Assembly: GCF_001434985.1 (NCBI RefSeq)
Contig: NZ_AZES01000023.1
Location: 1 to 35,918 of the forward strand
Direction of reading: 5' to 3'
From: Companilactobacillus paralimentarius DSM 13238 = JCM 10415
GTDB taxonomy: Bacteria > Bacillota > Bacilli > Lactobacillales > Lactobacillaceae
DNA: 35,918 nucleotides
Position 1 is the stretch's first letter, and each line of letters opens with the position of its first letter. The notes under the pieces were generated by a model, which was not told the DNA's origin, ran no database searches, and was given only the letters and a program-made list of their open reading frames with translations. Shown in pieces: positions 24,391 through 32,847 of this stretch. A program made the position numbers and the translations under genes.

Positions 24391-25050
24391 CTATAAATCT
24401 TCTTTCTTGATATGTTTTACATCATCATCCGTTGCTAAAAGTGCATCTGTTACAACATTCTTAAAATAAGACGTTCCCAATACACCTGTCATCTGTGACA
24501 ATCTAGAATTAATTAAATCAATATTATCCCAGTCGTCAAAATGACAATCTACCAGTCCATTACCATTTGGTGTTCGAACCATCCCAGCCATATCCTGAGA
24601 TTGCCTAGTTTCGGCATTTCCACCTAGCATGGAGACCTCATCAAGTACTTGTGGTATTGCCATATCCAAAACTTCTAACGTTAATTGTACCTGAGGATTC
24701 AATTTCTCTGTGTAACGAGTCTGTGGAGCCATAATTATATAACGCTTTGCTAGATTGGCATACAATCGCTCAAATGTATGAATACCACCATTGCTTTTTA
24801 AAACATTTAATTGACTGTCCAAACTATCACAGCCGTCAAATGCTAAATCAAATTGGCTAATTTGTTCCAATGGCATGACGGGGATATTTAAAGACTGACA
24901 AAGATTACGTGTCTGTTCTGAGGGACTAGCTACCGAAATTTTGGATGTATCAATCGATTTTATCAACCGACCTACCGTTCTACCGCCACCAAAACTGACG
25001 ATCATATTTGGTTCAATCATTTTTAACGCCTTTTCAATTAATTTCTCCAT
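24391..25050 (-). CDS. RpiA-like ribose-5-phosphate isomerase paralogue
   Basis: A 219-residue protein with the RpiA fold. It has an N-terminal phosphate-binding region (IVSFGGGRTVGRLI), the segment SPSEQTRNLCQSLNIPV, and the active-site region FDLAFDGCDSLD. The canonical RpiA motif DGADE reads DGCDS here, and KGGG reads KSNGG, so it is a divergent homologue, possibly with a different sugar phosphate. The ATG at 25050 is 7 bases from GAGGAG. It lies between an RpiR regulator and a Gfo/Idh oxidoreductase, which fits a specialised catabolic operon better than housekeeping pentose metabolism. Confidence 0.75.
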   Translation of the reverse strand: MEKLIEKALKMIEPNMIVSFGGGRTVGRLIKSIDTSKISVASPSEQTRNLCQSLNIPVMPLEQISQFDLAFDGCDSLDSQLNVLKSNGGIHTFERLYANLAKRYIIMAPQTRYTEKLNPQVQLTLEVLDMAIPQVLDEVSMLGGNAETRQSQDMAGMVRTPNGNGLVDCHFDDWDNIDLINSRLSQMTGVLGTSYFKNVVTDALLATDDDVKHIKKEDL

Positions 25051-25096
25051 TTTTAGACTCCTCATCAGAAACATATTTTCATGTTACTGTTTTCTC

Positions 25097-25111
25097 TGAA
25101 ATTCATTTTCA
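25097..25111. promoter_or_regulatory. Possible RpiR operator
   Basis: A 15-base dyad, TGAAATTCATTTTCA, lies in the 97-base gap between rpiR and the rpiA-like gene. Its TGAAA-N5-TTTCA symmetry suits a dimeric RpiR regulator. Assignment is by position only. Confidence 0.35.
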
Positions 25112-25147
25112 TAATAAAATAAAAAAAATACCCTATCAAGCAAGATA

Positions 25148-25975
25148 TTAAATTTTACGATCTGATATTAATTCCTCATGTCGAGCAATTTTATCCAAAG
25201 TTTCCTTATCCTGACCAATCAATAATAAGAAAATAGCCTCGATCATAGTTGAAGCCGCTATTCTTGAAAAATAATACTCAGATTGAAATATTTGTTCACG
25301 TACATAAGTTTTTAGATGTAAATCTGCTCTTTGCGCGATTGGCGAATCAGAACGGTTAGTTATGGCAAGAACTTTGATACCTCGTTTTTGAGCCACATCT
25401 ATCTGCTTTATTAATGACTTAGATTCACCTGAATTTGATATAACCAACAGAATATCTTCAAGCGACATATTCAGTGTTTGAGCAATCGAGGTTTCAAATG
25501 CTGCATCACTCATTGCCAGCAATCCAATTTGATTAAATTTGTAGACTGCATCTATCGCTACTGGATAAGTATTTCCTTCGGCTACGACCTGAATTAAACG
25601 TGCATTTTTAATTATTGATAAAGCATCAGCAATTTTATCAGTCGGCAAATTTTTTAAAGTATTACTGATTTCCGAATCTTTCTTTTCAGCAATATTTTTG
25701 AGTGATGCCTGAATATCATCATCAACTGTAAATGATACGTTACTATCATCAGAAACCTGAGCCAAACGTGTTTTTAATTGATGAAATCCGTCAATACCTA
25801 AGCTTTTACAAAATCTTGAGACAGAGGCTTCACTAACTTCAGCTTCAATAGCCAACTGAGAAATTGTATAGTCAACCACGTCTTGGGGCTTCTTCAAAAT
25901 AACTTGTGCAATTTTTTTATCTGTGACTGACATATGTGGCAGTTTATTATATATGACATCGATTATATTCTTCAT
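25148..25975 (-). CDS. RpiR-family transcriptional regulator (HTH plus SIS domain)
   Basis: A 275-residue regulator. An N-terminal helix-turn-helix (residues about 1-75) includes the recognition segment SEASVSRFCKSLGIDGFHQL. A C-terminal SIS sugar-phosphate-binding domain (about 110-240) includes ILLVISNSGESKSL and VLAITNRSDSPIAQRA. A longer ORF reaches 26074, but the ATG at 25975 has AGAGGT about 10 bases upstream and the normal family N terminus. It probably controls the two downstream genes in response to a phosphosugar. Confidence 0.9.
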   Translation of the reverse strand: MKNIIDVIYNKLPHMSVTDKKIAQVILKKPQDVVDYTISQLAIEAEVSEASVSRFCKSLGIDGFHQLKTRLAQVSDDSNVSFTVDDDIQASLKNIAEKKDSEISNTLKNLPTDKIADALSIIKNARLIQVVAEGNTYPVAIDAVYKFNQIGLLAMSDAAFETSIAQTLNMSLEDILLVISNSGESKSLIKQIDVAQKRGIKVLAITNRSDSPIAQRADLHLKTYVREQIFQSEYYFSRIAASTMIEAIFLLLIGQDKETLDKIARHEELISDRKI

Positions 25976-26059
25976 AATTATTAATACCTCTAATTGTATT
26001 TTATCAAATTTAAAGTAAAAAGATCCTGCCAATACACAGACCATCATGATACGATTGTA

Positions 26060-26087
26060 CAAAAAAAAGACCACCGAAGTGGTCTTA
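26060..26087 (-). terminator. Terminator with UUCG tetraloop
   Basis: On the minus strand the stem AAGACCAC-TTCG-GTGGTCTT is closed by a cUUCGg-type tetraloop and followed by a T run. It terminates the NlpC/P60 gene. Confidence 0.9.
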
Positions 26088-26107
26088 AAGGTTATTTCAA
26101 TTTTGAA

Positions 26108-26833
26108 TTATAGAACCTTAACAGCGAATGAAGGCATGAAGTAACTTGAGATTGATGAGATTTTTACAGATTCACCAGGTTGTGGTGCAGCGATATATTG
26201 GTTGTTACCTAAGTAGATAGCTACGTGATAACTTGAACCTTTGCCACCCCAGAATAGAAGGTCTCCGGCTGATGCTTGAGAAACAGCTTCTTGTGTACCG
26301 GCACTTTCTTGAGCTACTGTGTATGAACCAATGTTCTTACCTGTTGCTTCGTTGTAAACATATGATGTGAAACCTGAGCAGTCAAAACCACTTGGTGTTT
26401 TACCACCCCATACGTAAGGTGTGCCTAAATACTTCTTGGCTGTACTAATAACATTAGCAGCAGTTGCTTGTGTTGTAGAAGTAGTAGTTGTTGTTGCAGC
26501 AGCTTCTGTAGTTGCTTGACTAGCAGTTGTTACATCAGCACCACTTAACCATTCGTTGTTACCTACAAGATACCATGTTGTACCATTGTCATCTACAACA
26601 GCCTTAGCTACACGCCAGCTTGTGTTTGTTCCAAGAATACGGTTAGAAATCTTTGAATCTGAAGATGGTGTGCTGAATAGTGCTGAATTGTTCTTTGTAC
26701 GTACAACTGAAGGAGCATTTTGGACAGTTGTTGCAGCCTTAGCTGAAGAAGCGTTTGATAGACCTAAACCTGTAACTGCCATTGCTGCAGCAGCTGTAAA
26801 TGAAATTAGACTTTTTTTAACGTTATTATTCAA
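26108..26833 (-). CDS. Secreted NlpC/P60 peptidoglycan hydrolase
   Basis: A 241-residue exported endopeptidase that cleaves cell-wall peptides. A signal peptide (about residues 1-34, ending AKA) is followed by an SLAP/SH3-like segment with WYLVGNNEWLSGADV (residues 87-101). Next come a Thr/Ala linker (102-125) and the NlpC/P60 domain. Catalytic Cys152 (FDCSGF) and His203 (SYHVAIYLG) are clear. The third polar residue, often the His of an HAP motif, appears as Ala in IAAPQPGESV. Translation begins at TTG, 8 bases after GGGGGA. The upstream 215 bases are AT-rich, with the neighbouring gene's terminator. Confidence 0.9.
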   Translation of the reverse strand: MNNNVKKSLISFTAAAAMAVTGLGLSNASSAKAATTVQNAPSVVRTKNNSALFSTPSSDSKISNRILGTNTSWRVAKAVVDDNGTTWYLVGNNEWLSGADVTTASQATTEAAATTTTTSTTQATAANVISTAKKYLGTPYVWGGKTPSGFDCSGFTSYVYNEATGKNIGSYTVAQESAGTQEAVSQASAGDLLFWGGKGSSYHVAIYLGNNQYIAAPQPGESVKISSISSYFMPSFAVKVL

Positions 26834-26988
26834 AATTGAAATCCCCCATGAATTGGTATATTTTTTAATTGTTTAAATTTTTATTATTTATTAATTTCTT
26901 ATCACTCAACGACCACTATATTACTCTCCGAATATTGCAGAACTGTTACAACAATTGTATAAGAATGTTACACTTTGAAATTTTTAGC

Positions 26989-27031
26989 AAAAAAAGGGTT
27001 ATAAACGTTGTTTTATCAACATTTATAACCC
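26989..27031 (-). terminator. Terminator of the guanylate-kinase-like gene
   Basis: A 15-base stem (26996-27010 with 27017-27031, one G-U) and a 6-base loop, followed by seven T on the minus strand. Confidence 0.88.
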
Positions 27032-27048
27032 TCTTGTGAAAAGACAAA

Positions 27049-27606
27049 TTAATTTACTTTTTCACTTTTTATTATTTGATCGACCTTTTTTTTAGTGATT
27101 TCGATGTCATTATTAACAATTTTATAGGATTTTCCTTCTAATTCTTTAGGAATTCTTAAATCTCTCAGGAATTCATCGCTATTTATACGTGAAATAAGAC
27201 GTTTATGATCATCCCCACGTAATTTTAACCGTTGTGCAACTGTGTCATAGTCCACTTCTAAAAATATCACAATAGCATTTTCACCGTATCTTTCCTTATA
27301 AGAGATAGCTCCTTGTGTATCAACTACAATACTTGCAGCATCATAATTTTCCCAAGTTTTATTGAGACTTTCCTCTGAAGATCCATACCAATGACCACTA
27401 TATTCAACTTTTTCTAAATAATGATTCTTAAAAAAGGAATCTTCCGTTTCAAAATAGTAATCAATACCGTTTTTTTCGCCGTCACGTGGTAATCTAGTAG
27501 TGTGAGTGATGACACTTGGTATACGATAAGTATTTTTCAAATATTTGCTAATGGTAGTCTTGCCGGTACCACTTGCACCGGTAATTACAATAATTTTTTT
27601 ATCCAT
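27049..27606 (-). CDS. Guanylate-kinase-like nucleotide kinase
   Basis: A 185-residue P-loop kinase of the guanylate kinase family, which phosphorylates GMP or related nucleotides. The P-loop is GASGTGKTT (residues about 9-17). The GMP-binding region TTRLPRDGEKNGIDYYF matches the family's TTR-x-PR-x2-E-x-NG-x-DY-x-F pattern. It is shorter than the housekeeping Gmk (about 205 residues), and lactobacilli often carry such a second copy, so it is probably a paralogue. It is divergent from the small gene at 27691. The exact substrate is uncertain. Confidence 0.82.
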   Translation of the reverse strand: MDKKIIVITGASGTGKTTISKYLKNTYRIPSVITHTTRLPRDGEKNGIDYYFETEDSFFKNHYLEKVEYSGHWYGSSEESLNKTWENYDAASIVVDTQGAISYKERYGENAIVIFLEVDYDTVAQRLKLRGDDHKRLISRINSDEFLRDLRIPKELEGKSYKIVNNDIEITKKKVDQIIKSEKVN

Positions 27607-27690
27607 TATAGAACCCCTATGTTTGAAATATTTCTTCTACTATATTAATATACTAGTCTGTTAAGTAATTAATCCGAGGAGATTTTACAT

Positions 27691-27900
27691 ATGAAAATAG
27701 AAGATTTAAAGGTTGGAACTGTTTACGACTGCTCCGTTGATGAAGATATGGATTACCCATTCCAAGGCAAAGTTGAAAAAATTTACGAGCACTCTGCTTT
27801 AATGGAAATTGTAAAAAATGATCCTAAAGATAATGCTAATAAAACTGAATTAAACAACAAGATTGTTGTAAGTATCAAGAAAATCAAAAAAGCTAAGTAA
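27691..27900 (+). CDS. Small DUF2187-like protein
   Basis: A 69-residue soluble protein with a strong ribosome site (GAGGAG) 8 bases before the ATG. The pattern VGTVYDCSV, FQGKVEKIYEHSALMEI, and KIVVSIKKIKKAK resembles the YkvS/DUF2187 family of small beta-barrel (KOW-like) proteins in Firmicutes. The function of that family is unknown. It is rich in Lys and Asp. A long hairpin terminator follows. Confidence 0.7.
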   Translation: MKIEDLKVGTVYDCSVDEDMDYPFQGKVEKIYEHSALMEIVKNDPKDNANKTELNNKIVVSIKKIKKAK

Positions 27901-27928
27901 TTATAAAATATCAATTTTTTCAAATAAA

Positions 27929-28044
27929 GAGCGGATATGACATATTCCGCCTATGAGCATTAAGGAAAATAGGAGCAGGTAATCGTACTCGATTACTTGC
28001 TCCTATTTGTTTTGAACGGAAAAGACATATTATGTTCCGCGTTC
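27929..28044. repeat. Three consecutive inverted repeats downstream of the DUF2187-like gene
   Basis: The central hairpin (27968-27985 with 27990-28007, 18 pairs with one G-U, tetraloop TACT, then TGTTTT) is a terminator for the preceding gene. It is flanked by two smaller, related inverted repeats, near 27931-27950 (GCGGA to TCCGC) and 28016-28042 (CGGAA to TTCCG). Both contain GACATAT. The flanking pair may form a larger unit. Confidence 0.55.
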
Positions 28045-28093
28045 ATATTGCCATATTTAATTAATAAAGTTGTTATATCTCAAACTGTTTTCT

Positions 28094-28720
28094 TTATTTT
28101 TCAACATTAATAAATGAACTAGCAGGTACTCTTAAGACACGATATTCCATCGCAAAACGGTTGGCCTTTAAGCCTAAACCATTTCTGAAATTATTCTTAT
28201 ACTTAGCCTGCATTGTTATAACATAAGCATCCTGATACTTAGAATCAAGTTTCTTAATTTTCTTAACTGGCCAATTCAAACGCAATCCAGAAACAGTAAA
28301 TGGTAATGTTGCATCCGAGACAGTAGCATTTTGACTTGAGACCGTATATTTAGAATTATTCAACCAATATTGATAAACATCTGTTGATGAACTAGATTCC
28401 TGCTTATTAATTTTAACGTAATAGCCTTGTCCATCGTTCGTTGTCTGAACGATCATCGGATTATATTTATAACTAACGACAATGTTATCCTTATCATTCA
28501 AATCAACCTTGGTAAATAAGCTAGTGTATAACATCCCACTAACAGCTAAAATGACGACAACAATTTCCAATAGATCTGTTAAAATTGTTACTCCAGTAAT
28601 TTTCTTCTTTTGTTGAACAAGAATTTTTAAATGACGATTTCTAATATTAAATACAACAAAGATTAATAGTGCAATTACAATAATCCATGCAATAATTCCC
28701 ACAAAATTCCAAGAACTCAT
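28094..28720 (-). CDS. Membrane protein of unknown function (two helices, extracytoplasmic domain)
   Basis: A 208-residue protein with two membrane segments (about residues 6-26 and 45-66) and a soluble C-terminal part (67-208), predicted to be beta-rich and probably outside the cell. The linker between the helices is basic (RNRHLKILVQQKKK). I recall similar proteins in many lactobacilli (the LVIS_2131 type) but know no function. The ATG follows GGGAG. It is transcribed away from the nrd operon and has its own upstream region. Confidence 0.72.
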   Translation of the reverse strand: MSSWNFVGIIAWIIVIALLIFVVFNIRNRHLKILVQQKKKITGVTILTDLLEIVVVILAVSGMLYTSLFTKVDLNDKDNIVVSYKYNPMIVQTTNDGQGYYVKINKQESSSSTDVYQYWLNNSKYTVSSQNATVSDATLPFTVSGLRLNWPVKKIKKLDSKYQDAYVITMQAKYKNNFRNGLGLKANRFAMEYRVLRVPASSFINVEK

Positions 28721-28855
28721 AGTTTTCTCCCAACTAAATTAATTGTCTTAAACACTTCATAACTTTATAATAGTCATTACGCTAATTTTACCACGAATCG
28801 AAAAAATATTTGAAACTGAGATACAAAACGGTCAAAATTGTGTGGGCACATACGT

Positions 28856-28884
28856 TTGTCGATTTTTTATAATGACAGTATAAC
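28856..28884 (+). promoter_or_regulatory. Promoter of the nrdHIEF operon
   Basis: TTGTCG (4 of 6) and TATAAC (5 of 6) with a 17-base spacer. The first NrdR box begins at the end of the -10 element, so a bound repressor would block initiation. Confidence 0.65.
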
Positions 28885-28932
28885 CACGCTATATCGTGTA
28901 TTGGCCGTTATGTCGAATACTATATATTGTGT
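28884..28932. promoter_or_regulatory. Paired NrdR boxes
   Basis: Two 16-base sites, at 28884-28899 (about 12 of 16 to ACACTATATATTGTGT) and 28917-28932 (15 of 16). Their start-to-start distance is 33 bases, about three helical turns. This is the known arrangement for NrdR, which represses ribonucleotide reductase genes when dATP/ATP is bound. Confidence 0.8.
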
Positions 28933-28990
28933 TTAAGATTTCAAATGATTATACTAATTGGGAATAGCAAGTTGAAAGGAGTTAATCACT

Positions 28991-29221
28991 ATGAATAACG
29001 TAATCGTATATAGCAAGAACAACTGTATGCAATGCAAAATGACTAAGAGATACTTAAAGGAGCACAACGTTTCCTTTGAAGAAAGAAATATCAATCAAGA
29101 TCCAGAATACCTAGACCTTTTAAAACAACAAGGTTTTAAGAGCGTCCCTGTCGTTATGAACTCTGTCAGCGATCCTATCGTCGGTTTTCGCCCAGACAGT
29201 CTTAAAGACCTTGTAGGTTAA
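28991..29221 (+). CDS. nrdH: Glutaredoxin-like protein NrdH
   Basis: A 76-residue thioredoxin-fold reductant of class Ib ribonucleotide reductase. The redox motif is CMQC (Cys12 and Cys15), followed by SVPVVM and GFRPDSL typical of NrdH. It starts after AAAGGAG, 9 bases away, and is first in the nrdHIEF operon. nrdI begins 2 bases after its stop. Control is by the paired NrdR boxes upstream. Confidence 0.95.
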   Translation: MNNVIVYSKNNCMQCKMTKRYLKEHNVSFEERNINQDPEYLDLLKQQGFKSVPVVMNSVSDPIVGFRPDSLKDLVG

Positions 29222-29223
29222 TC

Positions 29224-29598
29224 ATGAAAAAAATAGCTTATTATTCTATCACCGGACAAACTAGAAGGTTCGTTAATAAACTAGGAATAGATGGATATGA
29301 GATAACCGACGCCGACCCCTTTTACCAAATGGGTCGGCCATTTATTCTTATCGTACCTGCTTATGATGACGACATGATGGACCCTGTAATCGACTTTTTA
29401 CAGTATAAAGATAACGCACAAAACTGTATTGGCGTTGCTGGTGGTGGCAATCGTAACTTCAATACTTTATATAACCACACCGCAAAAGATATTGCCCATG
29501 GATTAGACGTTCCGGTTGTCTTTGAATTTGAATTCAATGGTACTCAAAAAGACGTCGAAAACTTTAAGAAAGTAGTGAATGAAATTGGGATTAAATAA
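29224..29598 (+). CDS. nrdI: Flavodoxin-like NrdI
   Basis: A 124-residue flavodoxin-fold protein that activates the dimanganese cofactor of NrdF by delivering an oxidant. The flavin-binding start is YYSITGQTRRFVNKL. Further family segments are LIVPAYDDD and GNRNFN. It lies between nrdH and nrdE, and its end overlaps the nrdE start by 20 bases, suggesting coupled translation. Confidence 0.95.
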   Translation: MKKIAYYSITGQTRRFVNKLGIDGYEITDADPFYQMGRPFILIVPAYDDDMMDPVIDFLQYKDNAQNCIGVAGGGNRNFNTLYNHTAKDIAHGLDVPVVFEFEFNGTQKDVENFKKVVNEIGIK

Positions 29599-31756
29599 CC
29601 TAGATGTAACCAAACTTCATTATTTTAAATTGAATAATGAAATCAACATCCCCGTAGATGATAAGATTCCGCTTAACAAGGATAAAGAAGCCGTTAAAGC
29701 TTTCTTCACTGAAAATGTTGAGCCAAATACTAAGAAGTTTGCTTCCTTCAAGGATCACATTAACTATCTAATCGATAACAATTTTATTGAAAAAGAAGTT
29801 ATCGACGAATACCCACATGAATTCGTGGCTAGTCTTTATGATTACTTATTAGATCAACATTTCCAATTTCAATCTTTTATGGCTGCATATAAGTTTTATA
29901 ACCAATATGCCCTAAAGACTAATGATGGTGATCTCTATCTTGAAAATTACGAGATGAGAATTCTTTTTAATGCCCTTTTGTATGCCCATGGAGATCAAGC
30001 CTTGGCTAAGAGTTTAGCCACTGAAATGATTGCTCAACGTTATCAACCTGCAACACCTTCATTCTTAAATGCTGGTCGTAAGCGCCGTGGAGAATACGTT
30101 TCTTGTTTCTTATTACAAGTAACAGATGATATGAACAGCATTGGTAGAACAATCAACAGTGCCCTTCAATTGTCACGAATCGGTGGTGGTGTCGGTATAA
30201 CATTATCCAACCTACGTGAATCAGGTTCACCAATTAAAGGCGTTGATAACTCTTCATCTGGTGTGCTACCAGTTATGAAGTTGTTGGAGGACAGTTTCAG
30301 TTACAGTAATCAATTAGGCCAAAGACAAGGTGCTGGTGCTGTTTATTTGAACGTCTTCCATCCTGACATCATCGACTTTCTGTCTGCTAAAAAAGAAAAT
30401 GCTGATGAAAAGGTCCGTGTTAAGACTCTTTCATTAGGTGTTATCGTGCCTGATAAGTATTACGAATTGGTTCGTAACAACGAAGACATGTATCTCTTTA
30501 GCCCTTATTCAGTTGAAAAAGTTTACGGCATTCCTTTCTCATATGTTGATATTACTAAAGAATACGACAATATGGTCAAAGACGACCGTATCAAAAAATA
30601 TAAGATTGAAGCTCGTGAGCTAGAAGACGAAATCAGTAAGTTACAGCAAGAATCAGGCTATCCTTACGTCTTGAACATTGATACCGTTAACCGTGACAAC
30701 CCTATAGACGGTAAAATCATCATGAGTAACCTTTGTACTGAAATTCAACAAGTCCAGATACCTTCTGAACTAAATGATGCTCAAGAATACGTTAAATTGG
30801 GAACTGATGTTAGTTGTAACCTCGGTTCTACTAATATTTTGAATATGATGCAAAGTCCTGACTTCGGACAATCAATTCGTTCCATGACTAGAGCTCTAAC
30901 TTTTGTCAGTGACGCTTCTAATATTACTGCTGTACCACCAGTAGCAAATGGTAACAAGATGAACCATTCTATCGGTTTAGGTGCAATGGGACTTCATACC
31001 TTTTTGGCTAGCCAACACCTCGAATACGGCTCCCCTGAAGCAATTGAATTCATCAATGTCTATTTCATGTTAATTAATTACTGGACATTAGTTGAAAGCA
31101 ACAATATCGCTAAAGAACGCCACGAGACTTTTGCCAATTTTGAAAAATCAAAATATGCGGACGGATCTTATTTCGAAAAGTATTTAGATAAGAGCTTTGC
31201 GCCTAAACTTGACGCTGTCAAAGAACTCTTCAATGATATCTTCATTCCTCAACCAGAAGATTGGTCAAAACTAAAAGACAACGTTATGCGTGATGGAATT
31301 TATAACGCTTATCGTATGGCCGTTGCTCCAACTGGTTCTATCTCTTACATCAACAACACTAGTGCTAGTTTGCAACCTATTACTCGATTAGTTGAAGAAA
31401 GACAAGAGAAGAAAAATGGTAAGTTGTACTTCCCAGCACCACTTTTGAGTAATGATACTATCAAATACTACAAGTCAGCATATGACACTGATATGCGCAA
31501 AGTTATTGACACTTATGCTTCTGCCCAAGAACACATTGACCAAGGAATGAGTTTGACACTCTTCATGCGTTCAGAAATTCCTGCTGGTCTTTATGATTGG
31601 AAGGCTGCAGATGATACTAAGCAAACAACACGTGATCTAAGTATTTTACGTAACTACGCTTACTACAAGGGTATCAAGTCACTTTACTACGTCAGAACAT
31701 TTACCGAAAATAATGACGAAATCGGCAGTAACGAGTGCGAAAGCTGCTCTATCTAG
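29579..31756 (+). CDS. nrdE: Class Ib ribonucleotide reductase alpha subunit NrdE
   Basis: A 725-residue catalytic subunit that reduces ribonucleoside diphosphates to deoxyribonucleotides. The barrel segments PATPSFLNAGRKRRGEYVSC, SRIGGGVGITLSNLRESGSP and MAVAPTGSISYI are visible. The redox-active C-terminal Cys pair is NECESCSI. Length is normal for NrdE, and the N terminus is short, as expected for class Ib. The ATG overlaps the end of nrdI, with only a weak ribosome site. nrdF follows after 15 bases with AGGAGG. Confidence 0.97.
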   Translation: MKLGLNNLDVTKLHYFKLNNEINIPVDDKIPLNKDKEAVKAFFTENVEPNTKKFASFKDHINYLIDNNFIEKEVIDEYPHEFVASLYDYLLDQHFQFQSFMAAYKFYNQYALKTNDGDLYLENYEMRILFNALLYAHGDQALAKSLATEMIAQRYQPATPSFLNAGRKRRGEYVSCFLLQVTDDMNSIGRTINSALQLSRIGGGVGITLSNLRESGSPIKGVDNSSSGVLPVMKLLEDSFSYSNQLGQRQGAGAVYLNVFHPDIIDFLSAKKENADEKVRVKTLSLGVIVPDKYYELVRNNEDMYLFSPYSVEKVYGIPFSYVDITKEYDNMVKDDRIKKYKIEARELEDEISKLQQESGYPYVLNIDTVNRDNPIDGKIIMSNLCTEIQQVQIPSELNDAQEYVKLGTDVSCNLGSTNILNMMQSPDFGQSIRSMTRALTFVSDASNITAVPPVANGNKMNHSIGLGAMGLHTFLASQHLEYGSPEAIEFINVYFMLINYWTLVESNNIAKERHETFANFEKSKYADGSYFEKYLDKSFAPKLDAVKELFNDIFIPQPEDWSKLKDNVMRDGIYNAYRMAVAPTGSISYINNTSASLQPITRLVEERQEKKNGKLYFPAPLLSNDTIKYYKSAYDTDMRKVIDTYASAQEHIDQGMSLTLFMRSEIPAGLYDWKAADDTKQTTRDLSILRNYAYYKGIKSLYYVRTFTENNDEIGSNECESCSI

Positions 31757-31771
31757 GAGGAAATTTTTATA

Positions 31772-32797
31772 ATGGTTGATACATATTACAAATCAATGAA
31801 TTGGAATAAACTAGAAGACCAAATCGACAAGGAAACTTGGGAAAAGTTAACTTCACAATTTTGGTTGGATACACGTATTCCTCTTTCCAACGATTTAGAC
31901 GACTGGCGTACCCTCAGTCCTGCTGAACAAACTGTTGTTGGACATGTTTTTGGTGGTTTAACACTATTGGATACTCTTCAATCACAAGACGGAATCCAGG
32001 CAATGCTAAAGGATACTCGTACTCAAGCTGAAACGGCTGTATTCAATAATATTGAATTCATGGAATCAGTTCATGCTAAGAGTTATTCATCTATTTTCAG
32101 TACCTTGAATAGTGCCGAAGAAATCGAAGAAATCTTTGATTGGACAGACCATAATGAATACCTTCAAAAAAAGGCTAAATTTATTAATGATATTTATCAA
32201 AATGGTGAACCTCTACAAAAGAAGGTTGCTAGTGTTTTCCTAGAAAGTTTTCTATTTTATTCTGGATTCTACACACCACTTTATTATCTGGGTAATAACA
32301 AACTAGCTAATGTCGCTGAAATCATTAAGTTGATTATTCGTGATGAATCAGTTCACGGAACTTATATTGGTTATAAATTCCAATTAGGTTTCAACGAATT
32401 AAGTGAAGATAAACAATCCGAATTAAAAGACTGGATGTATGATCTACTCTATACTCTCTATGACAATGAAGAGAAATATACTAAAGAATTGTATAAAGAA
32501 GTCGGTTGGGTTGATGAAGTTCTTGTTTTCCTTCGTTATAACGCTAACAAGGCTCTAATGAATTTAGGACAAGAGCCTTTATTCCCCGATGGTAATGCCG
32601 AAGATGTTAATCCCATCGTTATGAACGGTATTTCTACTGGAACAAGTAATCACGACTTCTTCTCACAAGTTGGTAATGGTTATCTAATGGGTAAGGTTGA
32701 AGCTATGAAGGATTCCGATTATGATATTGGACGTACTGGAGACAACAAAACACCAGACAACGATTCACTTTTCAATAAAGTTAAAAAACTAAAATAA
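31772..32797 (+). CDS. nrdF: Class Ib ribonucleotide reductase beta subunit NrdF
   Basis: A 341-residue radical-generating subunit. Metal-ligand and tyrosyl-radical segments are visible: LLDTLQSQDG, EFMESVHAKSYSSIF and IIRDESVHGTYIG. It ends the nrdHIEF operon, and a strong terminator follows at 32808-32843. The C-terminal 40 residues are acidic, as expected for the tail that docks on NrdE. Confidence 0.97.
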   Translation: MVDTYYKSMNWNKLEDQIDKETWEKLTSQFWLDTRIPLSNDLDDWRTLSPAEQTVVGHVFGGLTLLDTLQSQDGIQAMLKDTRTQAETAVFNNIEFMESVHAKSYSSIFSTLNSAEEIEEIFDWTDHNEYLQKKAKFINDIYQNGEPLQKKVASVFLESFLFYSGFYTPLYYLGNNKLANVAEIIKLIIRDESVHGTYIGYKFQLGFNELSEDKQSELKDWMYDLLYTLYDNEEKYTKELYKEVGWVDEVLVFLRYNANKALMNLGQEPLFPDGNAEDVNPIVMNGISTGTSNHDFFSQVGNGYLMGKVEAMKDSDYDIGRTGDNKTPDNDSLFNKVKKLK

Positions 32798-32807
32798 CAA
32801 ACTATAC

Positions 32808-32847
32808 AAATAAGGATTCACCAATTAAGGTGAATCCTTATTTTGTT
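32808..32847. terminator. Bidirectional terminator nrdF / ohrR-like
   Basis: A perfect 15-base stem (32808-32822 with 32829-32843), six-base loop and TTTTG on the plus side, with AT-rich sequence on the other. It overlaps the stop codon of the convergent regulator gene. Confidence 0.88.
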
